Shown here piece by piece: positions 42,977 through 51,818 of a stretch of 64,000 nt of DNA. How positions within the stretch are numbered: the stretch's first letter is position 1; every line of letters starts with the position of its first letter. Made by a program: the position numbers and the translations under genes. This stretch comes from Sphingobacterium sp. (GTDB taxonomy: Bacteria; Bacteroidota; Bacteroidia; Sphingobacteriales; Sphingobacteriaceae), in NCBI GenBank assembly GCA_022712315.1, contig JALAGS010000027.1, positions 1-64,000 on the forward strand. The letters are read 5' to 3'. Below the pieces are notes generated by a model. The model did not search any database. It worked only from the letters and a program-made list of their open reading frames with translations, and was not told where the DNA came from.

Positions 42977-44085
42977 TGCGGAATATTGGATGGATTATTT
43001 TAGGGGCTCTATTGATCGTTCTTATCAATGGAGTGCTCTATTATTTTGTTCATCCAATGTTTGGTGGAAGTTTCAAAGGAGCTCGGCTTGAACGTATGAA
43101 ACAGTCCCCCAATTTTAAAAATGGTATTTTTCATAATCTCGAAGTAACGCCATCGTTGAAAGGCGATGTGAATATGGCCGCTTTGTTGTGGGATTTCCTT
43201 TTCAACAAAAATCCTCACTTGAAACCGATCAGCGTATTGCCTGCTATGGAATGCGATTTAACACATCTCCCTGCAGATGACGTTCTGATTTGGTTTGGTC
43301 ACTCCTCCTACCTGTTGAAGATTGAAGGAAAATTAATATTGGTTGATCCGGTGTTCAGCCAAAATGCTTCTCCTATCCCAGGTAGCAATAAAGCATTTAA
43401 GATGTCTGTCGACTATACGACGATGGTTTTTCCGAAAATTGACTATTTGTTTATCTCTCATGATCATTACGATCATCTGGACTATGAGACCGTTGTGAAA
43501 TTGAGGGATAAAGTCGGTCAGGTGATTTGTGGTCTCGGAGTAGGGGCACATTTTGAATCTTGGGGATATAAGGCCGATCAGATCATCGAGGGGGATTGGT
43601 ACGATCAGGTAAAACTTGCGCCAGATTTTCAGGTAACCTTCACACCCGCAAGGCACTTTTCGGGGCGAAGATTTACACGGAATAATACCTTATGGACATC
43701 CTTTGTGTTAAAAACTTCTAAGTACAGTATTTTCTTGGGGGGAGATAGTGGGTATGGTAAGCACTTCAAAAAAATAGGTGACCAATTCGGTCCATTTGAT
43801 TTAGCTATCTTGGAAAATGGCCAATATAACGATGCCTGGCATTATATCCATTCTTTACCTGACGAATGGGCTGCTGAAACGAAGGATCTGAAAGCCCAAG
43901 CTATTTTGCCCGTTCATTCTTCTAAGTTCGCGTTGGCTATGCACGACTGGAAAGAGCCAATGGAGAAATTTTACGAGACAGCGAACAAAGAACAGATCAC
44001 TCTTATTACGCCAAAAATAGGAGAAATGATCCATTTTAATAGATTAGATACAGTATACGCGCCTTGGTGGCGTGAAGTCAACTAA
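42976..44085 (+). CDS. MBL-fold metallo-hydrolase, NAPE-PLD/UlaG-like
   Basis: The 369-residue protein has an N-terminal membrane helix (about 3-22) and then a metallo-beta-lactamase fold of the lactonase/NAPE-hydrolysing phospholipase D group. It shows HSSYLLKIEGKLILVDPVFS, the metal motif HDHYDH (His162-His167), a distal HF in TPARHFSGRRFTRNNTLW, GGDSGYGKHF, and a late His in LPVHSSKFALAMHDW. It is translationally coupled to dcd by a 1-base overlap of stop and start. The membrane anchor and NAPE-PLD resemblance suggest a phospholipid substrate, but UlaG-type lactonases share these motifs, so the reaction is not settled. Confidence 0.85.
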   Translation: MRNIGWIILGALLIVLINGVLYYFVHPMFGGSFKGARLERMKQSPNFKNGIFHNLEVTPSLKGDVNMAALLWDFLFNKNPHLKPISVLPAMECDLTHLPADDVLIWFGHSSYLLKIEGKLILVDPVFSQNASPIPGSNKAFKMSVDYTTMVFPKIDYLFISHDHYDHLDYETVVKLRDKVGQVICGLGVGAHFESWGYKADQIIEGDWYDQVKLAPDFQVTFTPARHFSGRRFTRNNTLWTSFVLKTSKYSIFLGGDSGYGKHFKKIGDQFGPFDLAILENGQYNDAWHYIHSLPDEWAAETKDLKAQAILPVHSSKFALAMHDWKEPMEKFYETANKEQITLITPKIGEMIHFNRLDTVYAPWWREVN

Positions 44086-44088
44086 AAT

Positions 44089-45324
44089 CTATTTATTTTT
44101 TTCTTCAATCCATAAAGACATATATTTTGTGCTTTGCATCGTGTGGTGCAACAATATCTGACTAATAAAGTTTTGTTGGCGGTGTCTGTCAATCTGCACT
44201 TTTAGCAAAGATAGATTCGTCATAAAGTCGGCCTGATACTTTCGTTTTTCATAACGCTCGTTGATAATACGGATACCATGTTCTTGGGCCGTTTTCCAAA
44301 GATCTTCGTTTTCGTAGAGTTCAACAGTCTTTCTGCAGAAAGTTTCGGGATTGTCTTCGATAAAACCATTCCAGTCCAAATTGCCCTTCATGGCCTCGGC
44401 ACCAACTGTCGTGGTGACAGATGGTGTACCTGTCTGCATGGCGTCGATAAACTTTCCTTTTACGCCCGCACCAAACTGAATTGGAGCGACTAGTACACGG
44501 TAGTTTTCCATAGTGAGACGAGCCGATTCTGCTCGCCCCTTAATCAGGAAATTCTCTTTTGGATTGTTTAATTGAAGGACCTTTTGGGTTGCATAGGCAC
44601 CGTAAATGTGCAATTCTACTTTAGGGAGCATCTTCCGTAATTGCGGCCAGATTTGTGTTTTTAGATATTGTACCGTATGCCAGTTGGGCTCATGAATAAA
44701 ATTTCCGATAAATAGTAAGTTTTTACGCTCTTCAAAGGGCTTCCATTGATTAATTTCAGTAGAACTGATCTCATTTTCAAGGAAAGGGAGATAATAGAGG
44801 ATATCGGGTGAAATTCGAAATTCTTCGATAAGAATCTTCATTTCGGATTCAGAGATTATCAAAGAGAGGTCACTTCGCAGAATTGAGGCAATTTCCCGTT
44901 TGGCGGTTTCTGTAAATAACTCTTGAAAGGAGAAATCACCTTTATTTTTGACGGATGTCTGTCTCGCCTGGCGTAAAAAATGCAAGTCTTCCGTGTCAAG
45001 TACGCGAAGTGCGTTAGGGCATTGCTGGGCAACACGCCAGCCGTATTGTTCTTCTACCATAAAGCGGTCAAAAACAACAATATCGGGCTGTAGTTTAGCT
45101 ATGAACTCGTCAAAGCTGTTGCAATTGAGTACAATTGCCTGTTCATGTATTCCGAGAGACTGCAAAGCGGCGCTATAGGGCGATTTGGCGGCAGCTGAAG
45201 CAAATGTAATATGATAAGAGCGATTGATGAACGTGTCAATTAATTGCATCATGCGAAAACCCGCAGCAGAAGATGTTGGCTCTGGCCACACAAGTCCGAT
45301 GAACAAAACCTTTTTCTCTTTCAT
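44089..45324 (-). CDS. GT-B fold glycosyltransferase
   Basis: The 411-residue protein begins MKEKKVLFIGLVWPEPTSSA, has a nucleotide-sugar-binding C-terminal half with LLFIGNFIHEPNWHTVQYLK and ends the donor site with APIQFGAGVKGKFIDAMQTG-TPSVTT (glycine-rich loop and following acidic residue). This resembles glycosyltransferase family 4/1 proteins without giving a specific acceptor. Its stop lies only 3 bases from the stop of the MBL-fold gene, tail to tail, with no terminator between. It is divergent from the MprF-like gene, so both may serve envelope chemistry. Confidence 0.83.
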   Translation of the reverse strand: MKEKKVLFIGLVWPEPTSSAAGFRMMQLIDTFINRSYHITFASAAAKSPYSAALQSLGIHEQAIVLNCNSFDEFIAKLQPDIVVFDRFMVEEQYGWRVAQQCPNALRVLDTEDLHFLRQARQTSVKNKGDFSFQELFTETAKREIASILRSDLSLIISESEMKILIEEFRISPDILYYLPFLENEISSTEINQWKPFEERKNLLFIGNFIHEPNWHTVQYLKTQIWPQLRKMLPKVELHIYGAYATQKVLQLNNPKENFLIKGRAESARLTMENYRVLVAPIQFGAGVKGKFIDAMQTGTPSVTTTVGAEAMKGNLDWNGFIEDNPETFCRKTVELYENEDLWKTAQEHGIRIINERYEKRKYQADFMTNLSLLKVQIDRHRQQNFISQILLHHTMQSTKYMSLWIEEKNK

Positions 45325-45449
45325 GCTGGAAAATTACTGATTAATGTGAAAAGAATTGACGAAAAATTAACAATTAGTCATTTTCAAACGATTAGCTTTA
45401 TTTTAGTGTTTATATTATACTTCGAGGTTATTCATCATTTAACGATCAT

Positions 45450-48044
45450 ATGGCCAAAACTATTGCTCAACGGATTCGACATTTTTCACCAAAGACCTAT
45501 TGGAAGGAACTAATCGCTGTTTTGGTTATCTTATTGGCCTTTGTATTTTTTAGAAATGAAAGGAAGGAGCTTGCTGCAATTATTCCGCAGTTGCGGGCGG
45601 CCAATCTAACTTGGGTTGCAGTAGGCGTCGGAATTACGATAGTATACATTGTTCTCCAGGGATTGATGTATGTACAGAGCTTTAAGGCGATCGGTCTTTC
45701 CATTAATCTGAGGATTGCAATTGACCTGTTCTTGAAGCGGAATCTACTCAGCGTGTTTCTGCCTGCAGGGGGGATTAGTTCTTTGGCTTATACTACAACG
45801 CAGTTGCGGAAAAGGAATTTAAATACGACCCAAATTCACCAAGCTGGGGCTTTATATGGCTATGTTGGGTTGCTAACGGTCTTTTTGATTGGTGTGCCCG
45901 TGATATTGTACACAGTTTGGCATAACAAAAATTTTGGGGATGCCTGGATCTCATTGCTGGTTTTGGGACTGCTTCTGGGGGTCGTATTTTGGCTCGTGTG
46001 GTCTTTTCGAACGCACAAAGGTATCTATCGCTGGGTCGAATTAAAATTCCCTGCTGTAGCCTCTAATATCGATGAAATATTCTCAGGGGAGGTCAAGCTA
46101 AAATATTTGTTCGGTACCATGTTAGCATCCATGGTCGTCGAATGCTGCGGTATCGCGCACGCATTTGTGAGCATGTATGCCCTTGGTCTGGATCACTCTT
46201 TTGAGGCTGCGGCAATTGCCTACACGGTTTCGGTTGTTCTAATGATTGTTTCTCCTTTTCTGCGTGGGCTTGGGGCGGTTGAGCTGACCATGCTGTATAT
46301 TTTTAAAGCATATGGTTATTCACAGGCAGAAGGACTGGGCATTACTATTCTATACCGCGCGTTTGAGTTTTGGCTCCCGTTAATCTTGGGACTTCTGGCA
46401 TTCGCATGGCGTGGAAAACAGCTGCTGGCCCGTATTGGACCTGCACTGCTGATCTTTTTCTTAGGAATGGTGAATCTCGTCTCTGTATTGACGCCCCCTT
46501 TGGCGGACCGGATGAAACTTGATCGTTTTTATTTGCCTTTGGAAGCCATTCATGCTTCTAAGTTCATGGTTTTGGTGTTGGGACTGGGTTTGTTGGTTAC
46601 TTCAGCCTATTTAATTAAAGGTTTTCGGATCGCATTTTGGATTGCTGTGGTTTTTAGTGCGCTGTCCCTTTTTGGGCATGTGTTTAAAGCTTTGGACTAT
46701 GAAGAGGCCTCAGTAGCGTTACTGACCTTGGTTTTATTGGCGATGAGCTATAAGCAATACCGGATCAAAAGTAATATTCGTTGGGTGAGAATTGGATTTA
46801 TTACCTTTTTCGTTGCCTTAGTAGCGATTTGCTTGTTTGATGCGCTGAGTTTTTATTTTATTGATAAACAGCATTTTGGTTTAGACTTTACCTGGCGACA
46901 ATCGATCTATCACACTGCGCGAAGTTTCTTGCTATTTGCAGATGATGAATTGATGCCCCAAACGGCTTTTGGACAGGAGTTTCTGCGCATCACCCAAGTT
47001 TTGGGGCTATTTTGCTGGTTTTTATTGATCTACGCACTTGCGCGTCCTCGTCTGATTGATGATGAAGATTCTAGTAAGTCCGAGATCGAAAGGGCAGAAC
47101 AATTATTACTTGAGTTTGGGCAGTCTCCGATGGACTTCTTTAAATTGGGAAAAGATAAGAACCTGTTCTTTTCAGAAATATCGGAAGGCTTCACAGCTTA
47201 TCGCCTGGCTAATGAGTTTGCAATCGTTTTAGATGAGCCTGTCTGTGAACAAGGGGATAAGGAAGAGCTTGTTCAGGAGTTTGATGAATACTGTTATGCC
47301 AATGGATTAAAAGCCATTTACTATCGTGTGGATGAAAATAGTTTGGTTCATTTTTCATCACTTCGTAAGCAGAAGATCACCATCGGACAGGAGGCCGTAT
47401 TAGAATTAGATGCATTTACGCTGGAGGGGAAAGACCGTAAATCATTACGTAATGGGCTTAACGCAATTCAAAAAAAAGGGTTTACGACAGAAGTCTTGAA
47501 AGCTCCTCAAACAAGGAAAATTATCGATCAGCTGAAAGCTATCTCCAACGAATGGCTGAAAGAATTTGATAAAAAGGAAATGGTTTTTTCGCAAGGCATG
47601 TTTGATGAAAGCGAGCTGATCTCGCAGGATATTATTGTGCTGAAAAATGAAACAAATCAAATCGTAGCCTTTTTGAATATTGTTCCCGACTACGCGAAAG
47701 ATGAGTGTACTTATGATATGATCAGAAAGTCTCTTGAGGCCCCAGGTGGAAGTATGGACGCGTTGATTGTTGAGCTTATCACCTACGCGAAACAAAAACA
47801 GTATGTCTACCTGAATTTGGGAATGGTACCAATGACAGGTCTGGGGGCAACGGACAGTCCGGCCGAAAAAATAATGAAGTTTGCGTCAACGCGATTGGGA
47901 AATTTCAAACATTACCATAGCCTGCGCGACTTCAAAGAGAAGTATGCAACATTTTGGGAAAATAAATACCTTATATTTGATAATGACTTTGATCTTATAC
48001 AGCTTCCTGTAGCATTGGTCAAAGTGATGAAACCGAATGAATAG
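45450..48044 (+). CDS. MprF-like phosphatidylglycerol lysyltransferase (aminoacyl-lipid synthase and flippase)
   Basis: The 864-residue protein matches the two-part MprF layout. The N-terminal half (about 15-530) contains around thirteen hydrophobic helices forming the flippase, with FLKRNLLSVFLPAGGISSLAY and RGLGAVELTMLYIFKAYGYS as recognisable stretches. The C-terminal half (about 545-864) is the DUF2156 synthase domain, for example AFTLEGKDRKSLRNGLNAIQ and YLNLGMVPMTGLG with NFKHYHSLRDFKEKYATFWENKYL at the end. It would transfer an aminoacyl group from charged tRNA to phosphatidylglycerol. The amino acid (Lys, Ala or other) cannot be told from sequence. The AcvB/VirJ-like hydrolase follows after 21 bases. 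Confidence 0.9.
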   Translation: MAKTIAQRIRHFSPKTYWKELIAVLVILLAFVFFRNERKELAAIIPQLRAANLTWVAVGVGITIVYIVLQGLMYVQSFKAIGLSINLRIAIDLFLKRNLLSVFLPAGGISSLAYTTTQLRKRNLNTTQIHQAGALYGYVGLLTVFLIGVPVILYTVWHNKNFGDAWISLLVLGLLLGVVFWLVWSFRTHKGIYRWVELKFPAVASNIDEIFSGEVKLKYLFGTMLASMVVECCGIAHAFVSMYALGLDHSFEAAAIAYTVSVVLMIVSPFLRGLGAVELTMLYIFKAYGYSQAEGLGITILYRAFEFWLPLILGLLAFAWRGKQLLARIGPALLIFFLGMVNLVSVLTPPLADRMKLDRFYLPLEAIHASKFMVLVLGLGLLVTSAYLIKGFRIAFWIAVVFSALSLFGHVFKALDYEEASVALLTLVLLAMSYKQYRIKSNIRWVRIGFITFFVALVAICLFDALSFYFIDKQHFGLDFTWRQSIYHTARSFLLFADDELMPQTAFGQEFLRITQVLGLFCWFLLIYALARPRLIDDEDSSKSEIERAEQLLLEFGQSPMDFFKLGKDKNLFFSEISEGFTAYRLANEFAIVLDEPVCEQGDKEELVQEFDEYCYANGLKAIYYRVDENSLVHFSSLRKQKITIGQEAVLELDAFTLEGKDRKSLRNGLNAIQKKGFTTEVLKAPQTRKIIDQLKAISNEWLKEFDKKEMVFSQGMFDESELISQDIIVLKNETNQIVAFLNIVPDYAKDECTYDMIRKSLEAPGGSMDALIVELITYAKQKQYVYLNLGMVPMTGLGATDSPAEKIMKFASTRLGNFKHYHSLRDFKEKYATFWENKYLIFDNDFDLIQLPVALVKVMKPNE

Positions 48045-48065
48045 GTTGATAGAGCTCTCGTACAG

Positions 48066-48734
48066 ATGAAAAAATTAACTACGCTATTTATAATTGGGAG
48101 CATAGCATTTCATGCTTTTGCACAACAACGTTTGATAGACATGAAATATTGGAATAATAAAGCCGTACTGCCTTTGGTGCTCTATTTGAGTGGCGATGGT
48201 GGATTTAATTCATTCTCTAACAAGCTTTGTGAGCTGATTGCTGGTGCCGGATATACTGTTGCTGCTCTTGATTCTAAGAATTATTTCTGGAAGAAGAAAA
48301 GCCCGAATGAGATCGCAGCGGATATTTCTAATACCTTGAAGACTTTGTTATCCTCCCGGCAGAATATGCGTCTTTTCGTTGTTGGGTATTCATTTGGTGC
48401 AGATGCAGTCCCTTTTATTATTAACCGATTGGATCCAGTGGTTAAAAAGAATGTAAAGAGCATTGTGCTTCTGGAACCATCCGTGTCAACAGATTTAGAG
48501 ATTCATATCGCTGATATTCTGGGAAGAAGTAACACAAAACGGAGTCTTGATGTCATTGCGGAAATCAATCGTATGGAAGGGCTGAAAACAAGTGTAATTC
48601 TTGGTGATGACGAGGCTGATTTTCCAATACAAAAGATAACGCTTAAGAATTTTACCAAAAAATACCTGGCGGGAGGGCATCATTTTAGTGGCAATGCAGA
48701 TCAAGTTGCTAAGACGACGGTGGCGCTCTTTTAA
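48066..48734 (+). CDS. AcvB/VirJ-like alpha/beta hydrolase, probable aminoacyl-phosphatidylglycerol hydrolase
   Basis: The 222-residue exported protein has a signal peptide (about 1-19, ending FAQQ). Its alpha/beta hydrolase core resembles AcvB/VirJ: LYLSGDGGFNSFSNKLCELI (about 39-58), VAALDSKNYFWKKKSPNEIA, the nucleophile elbow GYSFGAD with Ser109, an acidic stretch GDDEADFP, and a late GGHHFSGNAD giving His205/206. In Agrobacterium, AcvB is a periplasmic lysyl-phosphatidylglycerol hydrolase paired with the synthase LpiA; here the gene lies 21 bases after an MprF-like synthase. The same lipid-homeostasis role is therefore likely, though untested. It is the single-domain (VirJ-size) form. Confidence 0.82.
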   Translation: MKKLTTLFIIGSIAFHAFAQQRLIDMKYWNNKAVLPLVLYLSGDGGFNSFSNKLCELIAGAGYTVAALDSKNYFWKKKSPNEIAADISNTLKTLLSSRQNMRLFVVGYSFGADAVPFIINRLDPVVKKNVKSIVLLEPSVSTDLEIHIADILGRSNTKRSLDVIAEINRMEGLKTSVILGDDEADFPIQKITLKNFTKKYLAGGHHFSGNADQVAKTTVALF

Positions 48735-48877
48735 CTGAGCGGTGTTGTTGTCTGCTAGCTTTCCTTTAAGGTGGTTGTACAGCAGCGATAGGCCTTTTAC
48801 CTTGTCAAAATCGGTGAATGCTCTGAGGCTATTTGGATTTCTTGTCCTACATCAATTTAATTAAATGAAGAAGGTCT

Positions 48878-48885
48878 TAATTTTG
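48878..48885 (+). promoter_or_regulatory. -7 element upstream of the luciferase-like gene
   Basis: TAATTTTG matches the Bacteroidota -7 consensus TAnnTTTG and lies 23 bases before the ATG at 48909. The -33 region has only ATTT at the expected distance. Confidence 0.5.
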
Positions 48886-48908
48886 ATTTAGAATTTAAAT
48901 AGACAATT

Positions 48909-49949
48909 ATGGAATTAGGAATAGGAATGTTTGGTGACTCGAGGATAGATCCAGTTACAGATCAAATCCAGGCAGCACAAGATAGAATGAAAGAAATTAT
49001 TGAAGAGATCAAGCTTATGGATCAAGTAGGATTGGATTTCTTTGGAATCGGGGAGCATCATCGGGCAGATTATGCCGTTGCAGCACCCGAAATTATCTTG
49101 GCTGCGGCTTCTACAGTTACCAAAAACATTAAATTGGGTAGTGCAGTTTCTGTATTGAGTTCTGCAGATCCTGTTAAATTATTTCAGGATTTTGCGGCTG
49201 TCGATCTTCTATCCGATGGACGTGCTGAGCTTATGGCTGGAAGAGGATCTTTCATTGAATCCTTCCCTTTATTTGGTTATGATCTGAAAGATTATTCCGA
49301 GTTGTTTGAGGAGAAACTTGAGCTTTTGCTTCGCCTGAATAAGCAAAATCCAATTACTTGGCGCGGAAATTTTAGAGCTCCTCTGATCAATCAAGAAGTT
49401 TTTCCTCGGCCAAAAAATGGATCACTACCGATTTGGGTTGCAGTAGGCGGTACAACATCTTCTGTGATCCGTGCAGGAAAACTGGGCTTACCGGTTATGT
49501 TTGCCATTATAGGTGGGATGTACGAGAGTTTTGATCACTTATTTGACATGTACCGTCAAGCGTATGAGGATAATGGGCATGATATGGCTAATTTTCAGGT
49601 GGGAGTGCACATGCATGCGTTCTTTGGCGACAAAAATGCTCAGGTAGCAGACTATTACTATCCAATTTATTCAGCACAGATGGATCGTATTGGAGCAAGC
49701 CGTGGATGGCCTCCATATCAGCGTACACAATATGACTTTGGCAGATCTTCAAGAGGACACCTAATTGTGGGAGATGCTGCCTATGCCGTTGATAAAATTT
49801 TGCAAATACATGAGAAGTTCGGATTGACACGTTTCTCTGCCCATATGGATGTGGGCGCCCCTGGGCACAAAGAAATGTTGCGATCTATAGAGATTTTTGG
49901 CGAGAAAATAGCCCCCGAAATTCGAAAGGCTCTTCATAAAGATGCCTAA
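48909..49949 (+). CDS. LLM class flavin-dependent oxidoreductase
   Basis: The 346-residue protein belongs to the luciferase-like monooxygenase superfamily (F420 or FMN dependent TIM barrel). Landmarks are the N-terminal MELGIGMFGDSR, DFFGIGEHHRADYAVAAPEI with the typical EHH motif, KLGSAVSVLSSADPVKLFQDFA, and DLLSDGRAELMAGRGSF. The C-terminus FGLTRFSAHMDVGAPGHKEMLRSIEIFGEKIAPEI is also characteristic. It has its own -7 element and no clear operon partner. Substrate unknown. Confidence 0.9.
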   Translation: MELGIGMFGDSRIDPVTDQIQAAQDRMKEIIEEIKLMDQVGLDFFGIGEHHRADYAVAAPEIILAAASTVTKNIKLGSAVSVLSSADPVKLFQDFAAVDLLSDGRAELMAGRGSFIESFPLFGYDLKDYSELFEEKLELLLRLNKQNPITWRGNFRAPLINQEVFPRPKNGSLPIWVAVGGTTSSVIRAGKLGLPVMFAIIGGMYESFDHLFDMYRQAYEDNGHDMANFQVGVHMHAFFGDKNAQVADYYYPIYSAQMDRIGASRGWPPYQRTQYDFGRSSRGHLIVGDAAYAVDKILQIHEKFGLTRFSAHMDVGAPGHKEMLRSIEIFGEKIAPEIRKALHKDA

Positions 49950-49986
49950 AGAGCTATTATCATTTTTTTAACGCTGAGATATTCGC

Positions 49987-49994
49987 TACCTTTG
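49987..49994 (+). promoter_or_regulatory. -7 element upstream of miaE
   Basis: TACCTTTG fits TAnnTTTG and lies 26 bases before the miaE ATG. TTTT at 49964-49967 is at the correct 19-base spacing, one base off the -33 consensus TTTG. Confidence 0.6.
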
Positions 49995-50020
49995 TGGCGT
50001 AAATCATTGTAGAGAGTAAG

Positions 50021-50602
50021 ATGCTTGGATTAAAGTTGTTGACAGATCCGCGATGGGCAAACATCGCAGAAGGAAATTTAGAAGAGATTTTGACAGATCA
50101 TGCATGGTGTGAACAAAAGGCTGCTTCAAATGCAATATCATTAATTACAAACAACTCAGAACACGAAGATTTAGTACATGAACTGACGGCAATCGCTATT
50201 GAAGAAATGGAACATTTTAAGATGGTGATTGATATTATCAAAGAACGCGGTTATACGTTAGGCCGTGAGCGCAAAGATGATTATGTGGGGCAGTTGATGA
50301 AATTCTCTAAAAAAGACGGGAGCCGTAATATGGCTTTTATAGACCGTTTATTATTTGCGGCGATGATTGAAGCTCGTAGCTGTGAGCGTTTTAGAGTTTT
50401 ATCTCAAAATATTCAAGATAAAGAACTGGCAAAGTTTTACTATGATTTAATGGTTTCTGAAGCAAATCATTATACCACATTTTTAAATTTTGCACGTAAA
50501 TATACCGTAGATGTTGATGTTGAAAAGCGTTGGAAGGAGTGGTTGGATTTTGAAGGGAGGCTGATTCAGTCATACGGAAGTAAAGAGGCCATTCATGGCT
50601 AA
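50021..50602 (+). CDS. miaE: tRNA-(ms2io6A)-hydroxylase
   Basis: MiaE is a diiron enzyme that hydroxylates the isopentenyl group of ms2i6A at position 37 of tRNAs reading UNN codons. The 193-residue protein matches family length and shows the ferritin-like four-helix ligands: EEILTDHAWCEQKAAS, TAIAIEEMEHFKMVID with ExxH, MIEARSCERF and MVSEANHYTTFLNFA. The start at 50021 follows a good -7 element. It is followed by a terminator and then rlmN, another RNA-modifying enzyme, in a separate transcription unit. Confidence 0.93.
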   Translation: MLGLKLLTDPRWANIAEGNLEEILTDHAWCEQKAASNAISLITNNSEHEDLVHELTAIAIEEMEHFKMVIDIIKERGYTLGRERKDDYVGQLMKFSKKDGSRNMAFIDRLLFAAMIEARSCERFRVLSQNIQDKELAKFYYDLMVSEANHYTTFLNFARKYTVDVDVEKRWKEWLDFEGRLIQSYGSKEAIHG

Positions 50603-50647
50603 CAGGATCTTGCTCCTACCTATTTTAAAACACATACATAACAGTTG

Positions 50648-50678
50648 TCCCGTTCTATTTCTTAGAACGGGATTTTTT
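50648..50678 (+). terminator. Rho-independent terminator after miaE
   Basis: TCCCGTTCT (50648-50656) pairs perfectly with AGAACGGGA (50664-50672), with a 7-base loop and six T following (50673-50678). It separates miaE from rlmN. Confidence 0.9.
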
Positions 50679-50694
50679 GTCACTTAATTATTCT

Positions 50695-50702
50695 TATCTT
50701 TG
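50695..50702 (+). promoter_or_regulatory. -7 element upstream of rlmN
   Basis: TATCTTTG matches TAnnTTTG. It ends only 4 bases before the proposed GTG start at 50707, so the transcript would be leaderless or nearly so. A TTTG lies upstream at 50676 but with a 15-base spacer, shorter than usual. Confidence 0.5.
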
Positions 50703-50706
50703 TACC

Positions 50707-51777
50707 GTGATTGAAAAAAGTAAAATAATAGATATCAGGAGTTTGTCTTTGGATCAGATCAAAGATCAACTTACAGCGTTGGGGGAGCAAGGCTTTCGTG
50801 CGAAGCAGATTTATGAATGGCTTTGGGTAAAGTCTTGTGTTGATTTTGATCAGATGAGCAATCTGAGTAAATCCCTTCGCGAGAAGCTGAAAGAGAATTT
50901 TACGATCAATGCAGTTACAGTTAAAGAATCTCAGATCAGCTCGGATAAAACAATTAAAAGTAGTTTTTGGCTGTATGACAACAATATTATTGAGGGGGTG
51001 TTGATACCAGCTCCAGAGCGAATGACTGCTTGTGTAAGCTCACAAGTGGGCTGTAGTCTGACCTGTAAGTTTTGCGCAACAGGCTATATGGATCGCAAAA
51101 GAAACCTCAATGCAGATGAGATTTATGACCAGGTGGTCCTGATCAGTAAACAAGCAGAGGAAAACTATGGGCAGCCATTGACAAATATCGTTTATATGGG
51201 AATGGGAGAGCCCCTGTTGAACTATACGAATATGATGAAATCTGTTGAGCGTATTACAGCTCCAGACGGATTGAATATGGCTGCGAAGCGAATTACTGTT
51301 TCCACCGCCGGTATCGCAAAAATGATTAAGAAGCTGGGGGATGATCAGGTTCGTTTTAACCTCGCGCTTTCTTTGCATGCTGCAAATGATAAAAAACGGA
51401 ATGAGATTATGCCTATCAATGAGCAGAACTCGCTCAAAGCACTGGCCGAGGCCCTCAAATATTTTTATGCCAAGACAAAGAACCCAATCACATTCGAATA
51501 TATTGTCTTTAACAATTTCAATGATGAATTGGAGGATGCAAAAGAGCTTGCTAAGTTCTGTAAACATGTTCCTTGTAAAGTCAACCTGATTGAATATAAT
51601 CCTATTGCACTGGCAGATTTTTTGAATGCCGAAGCCGATAAAATTGAGGTGTTTGCAAATTATCTTAAAAGTCAGGGGATTATTACGAATGTAAGACGTA
51701 GCCGTGGCAAAGATATTGATGCTGCCTGTGGACAATTAGCTATCAAGGATAAGAAAAAAGAGGAATCCGAAGCTTAA
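50707..51777 (+). CDS. rlmN: Dual-specificity 23S rRNA/tRNA adenine-C2 methyltransferase RlmN
   Basis: RlmN is a radical-SAM enzyme that methylates C2 of A2503 in 23S rRNA and A37 of some tRNAs. The 356-residue protein has the CxxxCxxC cluster motif at Cys116, Cys120 and Cys123 (GCSLTCKFCATG), IVYMGMGEPLLNY for SAM binding, and the C-terminal catalytic Cys341 in DIDAACGQLA. The start is chosen as GTG 50707 (VIEKSKIIDIRSL), because the upstream TTG at 50677 lies inside the terminator T-run and upstream of the -7 element. Full length. Confidence 0.94.
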   Translation: MIEKSKIIDIRSLSLDQIKDQLTALGEQGFRAKQIYEWLWVKSCVDFDQMSNLSKSLREKLKENFTINAVTVKESQISSDKTIKSSFWLYDNNIIEGVLIPAPERMTACVSSQVGCSLTCKFCATGYMDRKRNLNADEIYDQVVLISKQAEENYGQPLTNIVYMGMGEPLLNYTNMMKSVERITAPDGLNMAAKRITVSTAGIAKMIKKLGDDQVRFNLALSLHAANDKKRNEIMPINEQNSLKALAEALKYFYAKTKNPITFEYIVFNNFNDELEDAKELAKFCKHVPCKVNLIEYNPIALADFLNAEADKIEVFANYLKSQGIITNVRRSRGKDIDAACGQLAIKDKKKEESEA

Positions 51778-51818
51778 TCTGATCAATTGTTCCTATCTTT
51801 AATAGGAGCGTTAACCAG

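Noticed and set aside
51040..51735. Long open frame (231 codons) on the minus strand opposite rlmN
   Set aside because: Fully inside a clear radical-SAM gene; its translation shows no family motif or sensible hydrophobic pattern. It is a codon-bias shadow.
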